A stretch of 64,000 nt of DNA. Origin: UBA4923 sp964486135 (GTDB taxonomy: Bacteria > Bacillota > Clostridia > Saccharofermentanales > DTU023). The DNA lies in contig CAZAKT010000002.1 in assembly GCA_964486135.1 (NCBI GenBank), positions 1-64,000 on the forward strand, written 5' to 3'. The notes under the pieces were generated by a model that worked only from the letters and a program-made list of their open reading frames with translations, did not search any database and had not been told where the DNA came from. Positions 50,361 to 59,224 of the stretch are shown in pieces (position 1 is the stretch's first letter; each line of letters opens with the position of its first letter). The position numbers and the translations under genes were made by a program.

Positions 50361-51443
50361 ATGGATAAAAGCGAACTGGTCCGGATGATTACCGATTACG
50401 CAGAGGCGAGCGGACCCTCCGGCTTTGAGCACGAGATGGCAGAAAAAATCATGGAATACAAGGACAGCTACGGGGAGATGACCCGTGACAGCCTCCAGAA
50501 TGTCTACATCCGCCGTCACGGCAACAAGGGGGAGGGACTATGTGTCCAGCTGGACGCCCACCTGGATGAGGTGGGACTGATCGTCCAGTCCATCAAGGAG
50601 AATGGCATGCTGGCCGTCCTCCCCTTGGGCTCCTGGGTACCCAGCCATATACCCAGCCAGCTTTTCCGGGTCAGGACCAGGGACGGCCGATGGATACCCG
50701 CCATTGCCGCCAGCAAACCGCCTCACTATCTGACGGAGGCAGAGAAGGGGGAAGGCGTCCGTCTGGACCAGATTGAGCTGGATGTAGGGGCCAGTTCCCG
50801 GCAGGAGGTGGAGGAGGTCTTTGGCCTTGGCCTGGCAGCCCCGGTCGTCCCCCATGTCGACTGCCACTATGACGAGGCGCAGGACCTCCTCCTGGGCAAG
50901 GCCTTTGACTGCCGGCTCGGCTGTGCCGCTATGACGGCGACCCTGGAACGGTTGAAGGGGGAGGATCTGGAGATCGACCTGGTTGCCGCCTACTCAGCCC
51001 AGGAAGAGATCGGCGGCCGCGGTGCCCTGGTGACAGCCCGCCAGATTGATGCCGACCTGGCTATCGTCTTTGAGGGGACGCCGGCGGACGACAGTTTTGC
51101 CCCGGCCGGACAGGGGCAGACATTGTTGGGCAAGGGGCCCATGCTCCGCCATCTGGACCGCTCCATGGTGACACATCCGGGTTTTCAGCGCTATGCGCTG
51201 GACCTGGCCCGTGAGCAGGGGATCCCCGTCCAGGAGGCTGTCAGGAGCGGAGGCGGGACCAATGGCGGACTGATCCATACCGCGGGCGCCGGAATTCCCA
51301 CCCTGGTCATCGGGATACCGGTCCGCTACATCCATACCCATCACGGTTGGGCGAAAGGGGCGGATGTCGAGGCCGCCATTGAGCTGGCGGTGGCCCTCCT
51401 CCGATCCTTTGATGGAAAAACCCTGGAGAAGCTGGTCTATTGA
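50361..51443 (+). CDS. M42-family metallo-aminopeptidase
   Basis: This 360-residue protein has a binuclear metal site: QLDAHLDEVGLIVQSI (His and Asp), AFDCRLGCAAM (bridging Asp), SAQEEIGGRGAL (general-base Glu and metal Glu) and THHGWAKGADVEAA (His). M42 enzymes (glutamyl aminopeptidase/FrvX/YsdC types) cut N-terminal residues from cytoplasmic peptides, often as large TET assemblies. ATG 50361 follows GGGAGGAGAAGG; an in-frame TTG lies upstream. It is convergent with gatB (17-nt gap). Confidence 0.92.
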   Translation: MDKSELVRMITDYAEASGPSGFEHEMAEKIMEYKDSYGEMTRDSLQNVYIRRHGNKGEGLCVQLDAHLDEVGLIVQSIKENGMLAVLPLGSWVPSHIPSQLFRVRTRDGRWIPAIAASKPPHYLTEAEKGEGVRLDQIELDVGASSRQEVEEVFGLGLAAPVVPHVDCHYDEAQDLLLGKAFDCRLGCAAMTATLERLKGEDLEIDLVAAYSAQEEIGGRGALVTARQIDADLAIVFEGTPADDSFAPAGQGQTLLGKGPMLRHLDRSMVTHPGFQRYALDLAREQGIPVQEAVRSGGGTNGGLIHTAGAGIPTLVIGIPVRYIHTHHGWAKGADVEAAIELAVALLRSFDGKTLEKLVY

Positions 51444-51460
51444 CGGGTCGGGAGGAGAGG

Positions 51461-52888
51461 CTAAAGGCCGGCGATGGTTTCGCGGAGCAGCTCCTCTACC
51501 AGCAGGGGATTGGCCCTGCCGCCCGTCTGTTTCATTACCCCCCCGACCAGTGACCGCAGGGCGCTTTCCTTGCCCTTGAGGAAGTCCTTGAGGGCCCGTT
51601 CGTTGGCGGCCAGGGCCGCCTCGATCGCGGGCTGAAGCCTCTCGCGGTCATTGATCTGGCCAAGATCATGTTCGGCGATATAGTTGACCGGATCAAAATC
51701 CTTTTCCATCAGGGCCTTCAGGACCTTCCGGCCGGTATTGCTGTTGATCTCATCCTTGGCCAGGAGGTCGGCCAGTTTGCCCAGGCTGACGGGGTTGAGC
51801 AGGTCTTCCTCCGTCTCCTCTGTGTAGAGGGGGGCGATATCCGCCAGGATCAGATTGACCAGGGTTTTGACATTCCCGGTCGCTGCCGCCGCTTTTTCAA
51901 AGAAATCCGACAGCTCCTTGTCGTCAGTGAGCCGCTCCGCCTCGTATTCTGTCAGGTCGAAGTCCCTGATATATTGGGCCTTCCGCTCATCGGCCAGCCT
52001 CGGAATGCCAGCCCGGATCTGTTCGATCTCCGCTGTTTCCACCTCAACGGGGACCAGGTCGGGATCTGGGAAATAACGGTAGTCGGTCGCCTCATCCTTC
52101 AAGCGCATAGGATAGGTCTGGCCGGTCTTCTCATCGTAGCGGCGGGTTTCTGAAATGATTTCATCCCCCGCCTCCAGGAGGCTGACCTGACGTTTGAACT
52201 CGCTTTCTATGGCGCGGGCGATGAAGTTGAAGGAGTTCAGGTTTTTGAGCTCGACCCGGGTGCCCAGGGCCGACTCGCCCTTCTTGCGGACGGAAAGGTT
52301 GACATCGCATCGGAGAGATCCCTCGTTCATCTTACCGTCGGATATGCCGGTGTAACGGGCCATGGCCCGCAACTTCCTCAGGTAGGCGACGGCCTCTTCC
52401 CCATTTCGGATATCCGGTTCGGAGACAATTTCGATCAGGGGGACGCCACAGCGATTGCAGTCAACCAGGGTGCCCTCATCCGTATGGATAAGCTTGCCGG
52501 CGTCCTCCTCCATATGGATCCGGTTGATGCGGATCCGCCTGACCCCGTCGCCCGTGGCGACCTCCAGGTAGCCCTTGGTGCAGATGGGAAAAAAGTTCTG
52601 CGTGGTCTGGAAGGCCTTGGGAAGGTCGGGATAGAAGTAGTTCTTCCGATCAAAGCGAGACCAGCCCTCAATTGAGCAATGGGTCGCGATACCGGCCCGG
52701 ATGGCAAATTCAACAACCTCGCGGTTCAAGGCGGGGAGGGTCCCCGGCAAGGCCAGACAGACGGGACAGACCTGCGTATTGGGCGGCGCGCCGAAGCTGG
52801 TCGCGCAATTGCACAGGAGTTTATGCTCCGTCTTCAATTCGATATGGACTTCAAGTCCGATTACAGATTCATAGTCCTGCAGGCTCAT
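51461..52888 (-). CDS. gatB: Aspartyl/glutamyl-tRNA amidotransferase subunit B
   Basis: This 475-residue GatB contains GLEVHIELKTEHKLLCNC, the zinc-site CPVCLALPGTLPALN, YFYPDLPKAFQ, HMEEDAGKLIH and EGSLRCDVNLSV, followed by the C-terminal GatB/Yqey helical domain. It kinates Asp- or Glu-tRNA and amidates it with ammonia delivered from GatA. The gene starts 4 nt inside the end of gatA. It is the last cistron of aspS-gatC, gatA, gatB. Length is standard. Confidence 0.97.
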   Translation of the reverse strand: MSLQDYESVIGLEVHIELKTEHKLLCNCATSFGAPPNTQVCPVCLALPGTLPALNREVVEFAIRAGIATHCSIEGWSRFDRKNYFYPDLPKAFQTTQNFFPICTKGYLEVATGDGVRRIRINRIHMEEDAGKLIHTDEGTLVDCNRCGVPLIEIVSEPDIRNGEEAVAYLRKLRAMARYTGISDGKMNEGSLRCDVNLSVRKKGESALGTRVELKNLNSFNFIARAIESEFKRQVSLLEAGDEIISETRRYDEKTGQTYPMRLKDEATDYRYFPDPDLVPVEVETAEIEQIRAGIPRLADERKAQYIRDFDLTEYEAERLTDDKELSDFFEKAAAATGNVKTLVNLILADIAPLYTEETEEDLLNPVSLGKLADLLAKDEINSNTGRKVLKALMEKDFDPVNYIAEHDLGQINDRERLQPAIEAALAANERALKDFLKGKESALRSLVGGVMKQTGGRANPLLVEELLRETIAGL

Positions 52889-54357
52889 AGGATCACCTCT
52901 CCAGGGATGGGCAGGAGCCCGTGCGCGTCCTCATAATGGGCAGCCAGCCTGTAAAGCAGACCCTCGGAGAAGCGGGGTCCTACAAGCTGCATGCCGATGG
53001 GCAGACCGGCGTCCGTCATCCCAATCGGCAGGGACAGGGCGGGGAGGCCGGCCAGGGAGGGGGGGAGGGTAAAGCGGTCGTTGCTGTATTTGCCGCCACC
53101 CGCCTCTTCGGGTGAACTGCCCAGGGGCCAGGCCGGTGTCGCGGTGACCGGGGTCAGGAGGGCCTGGCAGCTATGGAAGACCTGGTTCAGCTCTTCAGTG
53201 ACCAGGGTCCTTACCTGGGCCGCCTTGAGGAAGTAGTCCTGGTAGTGTTCCTCGGAGAGGGCCAGGCCGCCAAGCAGGATCCGCTCTTTGACTTCAGGGC
53301 CGAAGGCCTGGCCCCGGGACTTGAAGTAAATGTCCTCCAGGCTTTCGGCCTCGGGGCTCCTGAAGCCAAAATGGATACCATCGTAACGGTTCAAGGTGGA
53401 GAAGCCCTCCGCGCCTGAGATGATGTAATAGGCGGCAAGCGCCGCTTCGACCGTCTTCAGGTCAACCGGGACCAGGCGGGCGCCGGCCGACTCAAAGAAG
53501 GCAAGGGCGGCCTCCAGTCCCTTCTTGATAGTGGGATCCAGATCGCCTGACTCGAAATAAGCCCTCGACCAGCCGATGACGGGATTGCCCAGATCCCCCT
53601 CCAGGAGCTCTGTATAGGCGGGGCCCTCCCGGCCCAGGCTATGGACATCCTTCTTGTCCCTCCGGGCGATGGTCTCGAGCACAAGCGCATTATCACGCAC
53701 GCTCCGGGTCATGGGGCCGACCTGGTCAAGTGAAGGGGCAAAGGCTGTGACGCCCCGTCTTGAGACCAGGCCGTAGCTGGGGCGAAGGCCAACCAGTCCA
53801 CAAAGGGCCGAGGGCTGCCTGATGGATCCACCCGTGTCCGTTCCGAGCGCGAAACAGGCCTCACCAGAGGCCACGGCAGCTGCGGATCCTCCGGAACTAC
53901 CGCCGGGCACGCGCGACAGATCATAGGGATTACGTGTTGGATGGAAGGCTGAGGATTCCGTTGAATGTCCGATGGCGAATTCATCCAGATTGGCCTTGCC
54001 GAGCAGGACCACCTCCTCCTGTTTGAGCAGGCGCCAGACGTAGGCATCGTAGGGGGGGATAAAATTTTCAGTCATCCGGGAGCCGTTGGTCGTGGGGATT
54101 CCCTTGACTGCGATATTGTCCTTCAAAGCACCTGGAAGTCCTGCGAGAAGAGCTAGTTGACGCTTTTCAGCCAGGAGGCGGTCGACATGGTCGGCCTGGT
54201 TCAAGGCCAGATCCCGCGTCAGCGTGATGTAGGCGCCGACCCTTTCCTCCTGGGCCCCGATCCTGTCATATATGGCCTCCGTCAGTTCCCGGGAGGAGAA
54301 AAGTCTCTTGCGCAAGCCCTCTGCCAGTTGTCTCAATTCCATTGTTTGGTATTTCAT
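52885..54357 (-). CDS. gatA: Aspartyl/glutamyl-tRNA amidotransferase subunit A
   Basis: This 490-residue amidase-signature protein has the catalytic Lys in LPGALKDNIAVKGIPTT, the cis-Ser/nucleophile Ser in VPGGSSGGSAAAVASG and GTDTGGSIRQPSALCGLVGL. It releases ammonia from glutamine for GatB. GAGGGG sits 8 nt before the ATG. It lies 11 nt after the aspS-gatC fusion gene. The region ends with a 4-nt overlap with gatB, indicating tight stoichiometric coupling. Confidence 0.97.
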   Translation of the reverse strand: MKYQTMELRQLAEGLRKRLFSSRELTEAIYDRIGAQEERVGAYITLTRDLALNQADHVDRLLAEKRQLALLAGLPGALKDNIAVKGIPTTNGSRMTENFIPPYDAYVWRLLKQEEVVLLGKANLDEFAIGHSTESSAFHPTRNPYDLSRVPGGSSGGSAAAVASGEACFALGTDTGGSIRQPSALCGLVGLRPSYGLVSRRGVTAFAPSLDQVGPMTRSVRDNALVLETIARRDKKDVHSLGREGPAYTELLEGDLGNPVIGWSRAYFESGDLDPTIKKGLEAALAFFESAGARLVPVDLKTVEAALAAYYIISGAEGFSTLNRYDGIHFGFRSPEAESLEDIYFKSRGQAFGPEVKERILLGGLALSEEHYQDYFLKAAQVRTLVTEELNQVFHSCQALLTPVTATPAWPLGSSPEEAGGGKYSNDRFTLPPSLAGLPALSLPIGMTDAGLPIGMQLVGPRFSEGLLYRLAAHYEDAHGLLPIPGEVIL

Positions 54358-54368
54358 AGCCTATCCCC

Positions 54369-56516
54369 TCATTCGACCACGGAGGGCACCAGGAAAAAGC
54401 CATCCTGTGCCGCCGGCGCGTTCCGCAGGGCATCTTCCTCCGACAGCGGCGGTTCATCCTCTTCAGTCAAGTGGACATGGCGGGCTTCGGAAGCCGTGAA
54501 CATAGGCGAAACCCCCTCCGTATCCAGAGCTTGGAAGGCGTCGGCCAGGCCAATAAGCTCTTTCAGCCGGGCGCCAATAATCTCTTCTTCCTCCCGGTTT
54601 AGATCAAGCCGGGTCTGTTTTTTCAGCCGGTCAAGATCAATCTCGATCGGCCGTTTCCGCCCCGGATCCGGGCCGGCTGTCCCAGTGGATGAGCCGGGAT
54701 GCCCGCTAAGGCAAATGCCCAATTCATCCAGCTGGCCAGGGCTGACCGTCGAAGGACTCCCTGTCATGGGGCAGGAGGCGTCGCGGACTTTGGGGAAGGC
54801 AATGACATCACGCAGGGATTGCTCTCCTGCCAGGACCATGACAAGGCGGTCGAGGCCGAAGGCAAAGCCACCATGGGGCGGGGCCCCATAACGGAAGGCC
54901 TTGAGCATGAATCCGAACCGGTCATCAATGGCCTGGTCGGTCAGACCCAGCGCCTTGAAAACCTGCCTTTGAATAGACTGCTGGTGGATCCGGATGCTGC
55001 CTGAACCGAGCTCGATGCCATTCAGCACGAAGTCATAGGCCTGGGACCTGACCCGGGCCGGGTCGCTGACAAGGAGGTCAAGGTCCTCCGGGAAGGGCAT
55101 GGTGAAGGGATGGTGCTGGGCCAGGAAGCGCTTCTCCTCCTTGGAATACTCGAACATGGGGAAATCAGTGATGATGGCAAAGGCGAAACGACCGGGGTCG
55201 CGCAGGCCCAGGAGTTCTGCCAGCCTCAACCTGAGCGCGCCGGTGACCTGCCGGACCTTCTCCAGCGAGTCGGCCGAAAAGAGGATGAAGTCGCCCGGTT
55301 TCGCGTCCGCCCGCTCGAGCAGGGCCTCCAGCTTCTCCTGATTGACAAACTTGGAAAGGATGGAGTAGATCTCGCCTGAGGGACGCCAGGCGATCCAGGC
55401 CATACCGGCCGCCCCCTGGGAGACGGCATAGTCCGTCAGGTCCTCGATGGTCGCCCGGGAAAAGTCTGCTTGGCCGGGTACCGTGATGGCGCGCACGACG
55501 CCACCTCCCGCGACCGCTTTTTCAAAGACGGAAAAGCCGCTCTCCCCGGCCAGGTCCGTCACATCGACAATGGGCAGATCGAAGCGGAGGTCAGGTTTGT
55601 CGCTGCCGTACCTGTCCATGGCCTCCGCCCAGCTGAAGCGGGGAAAGGGTTGGGGGAGGTCAATGCCCTTGACCTCCTTGAGGATGGAGCGGAAGAGGCC
55701 TTCGAGCAGGACCAGCACGTCTTCCACCTCGACAAAGGACATCTCCATATCGAGCTGGGTGAATTCGGGCTGGCGGTCGGCGCGGAGGTCCTCGTCACGA
55801 AAGCAGCGGGCAATCTGGTAATAACGGTCCAGACCCGAGACCATGAGCAGTTGCTTGAAGAGCTGGGGGGACTGGGGAAGGGCGTAGAAGGAGCCAGCAT
55901 GGACACGGCTGGGGACCAGATAATCCCGGGCGCCCTCGGGGGTGCTCTTGGTCAGGAGGGGGGTCTCAACATCAACGAAACCCGCCTGGTCCATAAACTG
56001 GCGGATAGCGCTTGTCACCCGGTGACGGAAGCGGAGGTTGGCGAGGAGGCGGGGCCGCCTGAGGTCGAGGAAACGGTATTGGAGCCTCAGATCCTCCCGC
56101 ACCTCATCCGCGTCCGAAGGATCGAAGGGCAGTGGCGCGCAGGGGGCTAGGAGTTCAGCCTCCCTGACCCGGAGTTCGACGGAACCTGTCGCGATCTTGG
56201 GATTGACAGTCTCCTCATCCCGGAGGCGCATGACCCCCCTGACCAGGATCACGGATTGGTTGCGGACCCCTTCGGCAAGCGCGAAGGATTCCGCCTGGGT
56301 GTATTCGGGATTGAAAACAGTCTGGAGCAGGCCCTCCCGGTCGGCAAGATCGATGAAAATCACACCGCCCATATCACGCTTGGTCTCAACCCAGCCGCAG
56401 GCAACTGTCTCCTGCCCGATATCCTCTTCGGAGAAAAGTCCGCAATAGTTTGTACGTTCCATACACTTGAACCCAATTCCAGGCCACAGGCCGCTGTTCG
56501 CCAGGATAAGGTCCAT
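54369..56516 (-). CDS. aspS: Bifunctional aspartyl-tRNA synthetase / GatC amidotransferase subunit fusion
   Basis: This is a 715-residue fusion. The N-terminal part is a bacterial class II AspRS: the OB-fold anticodon domain (GWVETKRDMGGVIFIDL), motif 2 (FRDEDLRADRQPEFTQLD), the GAD insert and motif 3 (GGFAFGLDRLVMV), ending at MTGSPSTVSPGQLDELG. After a Gly/Pro linker, the last roughly 95 residues are GatC: IDLDRLKKQTRLDLNREEEE and LRNAPAAQDGFFLVPSVVE. The fused gene lies directly before gatA and gatB, so AspRS and the amidotransferase are joined as in a transamidosome. Start 56516 follows AGGTGG and lies 32 nt from the promoter; the family-conserved start is at 56462 and is the alternative. 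This architecture is known (PRK12820-type) but uncommon. Confidence 0.93.
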   Translation of the reverse strand: MDLILANSGLWPGIGFKCMERTNYCGLFSEEDIGQETVACGWVETKRDMGGVIFIDLADREGLLQTVFNPEYTQAESFALAEGVRNQSVILVRGVMRLRDEETVNPKIATGSVELRVREAELLAPCAPLPFDPSDADEVREDLRLQYRFLDLRRPRLLANLRFRHRVTSAIRQFMDQAGFVDVETPLLTKSTPEGARDYLVPSRVHAGSFYALPQSPQLFKQLLMVSGLDRYYQIARCFRDEDLRADRQPEFTQLDMEMSFVEVEDVLVLLEGLFRSILKEVKGIDLPQPFPRFSWAEAMDRYGSDKPDLRFDLPIVDVTDLAGESGFSVFEKAVAGGGVVRAITVPGQADFSRATIEDLTDYAVSQGAAGMAWIAWRPSGEIYSILSKFVNQEKLEALLERADAKPGDFILFSADSLEKVRQVTGALRLRLAELLGLRDPGRFAFAIITDFPMFEYSKEEKRFLAQHHPFTMPFPEDLDLLVSDPARVRSQAYDFVLNGIELGSGSIRIHQQSIQRQVFKALGLTDQAIDDRFGFMLKAFRYGAPPHGGFAFGLDRLVMVLAGEQSLRDVIAFPKVRDASCPMTGSPSTVSPGQLDELGICLSGHPGSSTGTAGPDPGRKRPIEIDLDRLKKQTRLDLNREEEEIIGARLKELIGLADAFQALDTEGVSPMFTASEARHVHLTEEDEPPLSEEDALRNAPAAQDGFFLVPSVVE

Positions 56517-56557
56517 AAAAAAGCCACCTGCTCCCGGCAAGTGACTGTATTTTAACA
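56517..56557 (-). promoter_or_regulatory. aspS-gatC promoter with leader hairpin covering the ribosome site
   Basis: TGT-TAAAAT (56557-56549) is an extended -10. Immediately downstream GTCACTTGC (56545-56537) pairs with GCAGGTGGC (56531-56523), 9 bp including three G-U pairs, with a 5-nt loop, followed by TTTTTT (56522-56517) and ATG. The 3' arm contains the AGGTGG ribosome site. It looks like both an intrinsic terminator and a ribosome-site sequestering element. Confidence 0.55.
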
Positions 56558-56680
56558 TAAGGGGGGCCTCTCCTCCCCAAGCGGACCCGGGCTGGAGCTC
56601 CCTTGGGGAGGAGCTCTTGACTCTTCTTTGCCGCCAGCGGCGGGGGGCGCCCTCAATGGGACGGAGGGAGGGCCCGCTTG

Positions 56681-56689
56681 TGCTAAACT
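56681..56689 (+). promoter_or_regulatory. Extended -10 promoter of the RDD-patatin-sbcDC run
   Basis: TGC-TAAACT lies 22 nt before the RDD gene ATG. A -35 is not clear. The upstream 150 nt also hold the divergent aspS promoter. Confidence 0.45.
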
Positions 56690-56711
56690 CGGATTACGAG
56701 AGAAGCGGTGG

Positions 56712-57167
56712 ATGACGAATATGACGCAAAAAGCCGGGCAATCCGCAAGAAAAGAGACCCTTCTTTTGTGGCGTCGCTTCCTGGCACGCCTTTTCGATTT
56801 CCTGGTCTGCTTCCTTGCCGCCTACCGGCTGGGGAGCTTGCTGGTCCCCGAACCCAACCGACAGAACCTTGCCTGGCTCTATGCCGTCCAAATGACGGCG
56901 GCAGCCTTCATGGCCGTGACGGAACCCCTCCTGCTGGCCCTGACCGGGAGGACCCCGGGCAAGGCCGTCCTCGGATTGCGTGTGTCGGACCTGGATGGCG
57001 GCCGGCTCAGTCTGGCCAAGGCCTGTAGCAGGAGCTGGCAGGTCTGGCGTGAAGGATTGGGCTTCGGTCTCCCCCTCTACCGGCTCCTTGCCCTGACCCG
57101 GTCCTACGCGGCGGCCCGCCGGGGGGCAAGGGCGGGCTGGGAGGAAGGGACAAGCCTGTCATGGTGA
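56712..57167 (+). CDS. RDD-family membrane protein
   Basis: This 151-residue protein has two or three spans. The N-terminal motif RRFLARLFDFLVC carries the Arg-Asp of RDD proteins, and LTGRTPGKAVLGLRVSDLDGGR is the characteristic cytosolic loop. RDD proteins are poorly characterised; some affect ion homeostasis. ATG 56712 fits the promoter position; an ATG at 56721 is an alternative. It overlaps the patatin gene by 7 nt. Confidence 0.8.
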   Translation: MTNMTQKAGQSARKETLLLWRRFLARLFDFLVCFLAAYRLGSLLVPEPNRQNLAWLYAVQMTAAAFMAVTEPLLLALTGRTPGKAVLGLRVSDLDGGRLSLAKACSRSWQVWREGLGFGLPLYRLLALTRSYAAARRGARAGWEEGTSLSW

Positions 57168-58051
57168 ACAAGGACTTGATAAAGAGCAATGTTTACGATA
57201 CAGCCCTGATCTTTGAAGGTGGCGGCATGCGTGCTTGCTATACGGCAGGTTTCGTCACCCTGCTTCTTGAACAGGGAATATATTTCAATTATGTGGCGGG
57301 GATTTCAGCCGGCTCGACCCATGCCGTCAACTATCTTTCCCGGGACCTGGTCCGGGCCCGCCGGTCTTTTACAGATGTGGTCCTTGACCCGTCTTTTGGA
57401 GATATGGCCTCCTGGCTCAGAGGGGATGGCTACTTCAATTCCGATTACATCTATTCAAAAATGCCCCGTGAAGACGGTTTCCTGCCCTTCGACTTCGGGA
57501 CCTTCAAAAAGAATGAGGCGGAATGCGTGATCGGTTCCTTCCTCCGCTACGAGAATGAGATGGTCTATTGGCACAAGCGGGATTACCAGACCCTGGATGA
57601 TCTGATTGTCCGGGTCCGGGCCTCCTCCACTGTCCCCTATCTCATGCCGGAGACGAAGATCGACGGCAGGATTTATGTGGACGGCGGTCTTGATACCGCC
57701 ATCCCCCTCGATATTGCCCTTGAGGACGGCTATGAACGATTTGTTTTCGTCCTCACCCGGGAGCGGGGTTTCCGCCTTGACCCCATCCCACAGTACCGGT
57801 TCATGGACCGGATGCTGGACCGCCACCTGGTTGAGAAGGAGGCCCTCTTGACCCGCCACACCCGCTACAACGCGGTTCTGGACAGGATCCAGGAACTGGA
57901 GGAAGCGGGACGGGCCTATGTCTTCTATCCCGAATCAATTGATCTTTCCATGATGGATCGTGACCGGGAAAAACTCTTAAGCCAGTACATTGCCGGCCAT
58001 GAACAGGCCGTGGCTGACCTGGACCGTCTCCGCAGTTTTTTGGAGGGCTGA
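57161..58051 (+). CDS. Patatin-like phospholipase
   Basis: This 296-residue protein contains the glycine-rich oxyanion loop FEGGGMRACYTAGF, the nucleophile motif GISAGS (Ser in GxSxG) and the dyad Asp in YVDGGLDTAIPLDIAL. This matches the YjjU/YlbK-like bacterial patatins, serine lipid acyl hydrolases. The gene overlaps the RDD gene end and is 3 nt from sbcD, so it is probably expressed with sbcCD. No signal peptide is seen. The substrate is unknown. Confidence 0.9.
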   Translation: MVNKDLIKSNVYDTALIFEGGGMRACYTAGFVTLLLEQGIYFNYVAGISAGSTHAVNYLSRDLVRARRSFTDVVLDPSFGDMASWLRGDGYFNSDYIYSKMPREDGFLPFDFGTFKKNEAECVIGSFLRYENEMVYWHKRDYQTLDDLIVRVRASSTVPYLMPETKIDGRIYVDGGLDTAIPLDIALEDGYERFVFVLTRERGFRLDPIPQYRFMDRMLDRHLVEKEALLTRHTRYNAVLDRIQELEEAGRAYVFYPESIDLSMMDRDREKLLSQYIAGHEQAVADLDRLRSFLEG

Positions 58052-58054
58052 CAG

Positions 58055-59224
58055 ATGCGCTTCATCCATCTCGCCGACCTGCATCTTGGCAAACGCCTCC
58101 ACGAGTACCCCCTGATCGAGGACCAGCGGGCGCTTCTTGATTCAGTCCTTGAGCTCTGCCGCCGGGAGAAAGCGCAGGCGCTTGTGGTGGCCGGGGATAT
58201 TTACGATAAGTCCATCCCTTCGCTTGAGGCCATCGAACTCCTGGAGACCTTCTTCGTCAAGATCTCGGCCCTGGACATTCACCTCCTGGTCATTGCCGGC
58301 AACCACGATTCCGGCGAGAGGCTGGCCTTCGGCGACCTCTTCTTCAAAAGCCACAAGCTCCACCTGTCAGGTGTCTTCAAGGGGAGGATCGACCCCCTTA
58401 CCCTGGAGGGGCCTGAGGGGCCGGTAAGCTTCTACCTCCTCCCCTATGTCCGGCCTTCGGAGGTCCGCCCCTTCTTCCCTGACAGGGAGCTGGCCTCTGT
58501 TTCGGACGCGGTGGCTGCCGTCCTTTCCACCCTTGACAGGGGCCCCGGGCGACAGGTCCTGGTCTCACATCAGTTCGTGAGGGCCCGGACCTCAGCGCCC
58601 CTTCGCTCAGATTCCGAAATCCTGCAGGTGGGAACGGCCGATGAGATCGATGAGTCGGTCTATGCCGGCTTTGATTATGTCGCCCTCGGCCATCTGCATG
58701 GCATGCAGCGGGTAGGCAGTGGCCCCCTCTACTACGCCGGCTCCCCCTTGGCCTATTCCTTCTCGGAAGTCGGCCAGACCAAGGGGGCCCTGGTCGTCGA
58801 TCTTCCTGCCGACGGCCCCCCGGTCGTCCGCCAGGAGGCCCTGGCCGTCCGCCATGCCCTGCGCCGGATCCGGGGGACCCTGGATGAGCTGCTGGCAGTG
58901 GGACGGGGGCTGGAGAAGGCAGCTGACCCGTCCCGTTTCGACTACCTGGAGGTCACCTTGACTGATCAGGGGCCTGTGACCGACCCCATGAACCGCTTGA
59001 AGGTCTTCTACCCCCATGTAATGCGACTGGTTTTCGAAAGGGACCTGGAGGGGGAGGGCCGTCCGGATGCCCTTCTTGACCAGGAGGACCTGCGCTCCTT
59101 GAGCCTGGCCGACCTTTTCGCCCGCTTCTACCAGCTGCAGACAGGCAGGGAGCTGACCGGCCATCTCCTCGACATCGTCGAAGAGGTCGCGGCCGAGGCC
59201 GAAGCCGGAGCGGGCAGGCCATGA
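58055..59224 (+). CDS. sbcD: Exonuclease SbcD
   Basis: This 389-residue calcineurin-like Mre11-type nuclease has the metal motifs LADLHLGKRLHEY, VVAGDIYDKSIPS, VIAGNHDSGERL, VSHQFVRA and YVALGHLHGMQ, all complete. A C-terminal capping region follows. With SbcC it forms the SbcCD complex that cuts DNA hairpins and processes double-strand ends. The stop overlaps the sbcC start (ATGA at 59221-59224). Length is typical (about 380-410). Confidence 0.96.
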   Translation: MRFIHLADLHLGKRLHEYPLIEDQRALLDSVLELCRREKAQALVVAGDIYDKSIPSLEAIELLETFFVKISALDIHLLVIAGNHDSGERLAFGDLFFKSHKLHLSGVFKGRIDPLTLEGPEGPVSFYLLPYVRPSEVRPFFPDRELASVSDAVAAVLSTLDRGPGRQVLVSHQFVRARTSAPLRSDSEILQVGTADEIDESVYAGFDYVALGHLHGMQRVGSGPLYYAGSPLAYSFSEVGQTKGALVVDLPADGPPVVRQEALAVRHALRRIRGTLDELLAVGRGLEKAADPSRFDYLEVTLTDQGPVTDPMNRLKVFYPHVMRLVFERDLEGEGRPDALLDQEDLRSLSLADLFARFYQLQTGRELTGHLLDIVEEVAAEAEAGAGRP

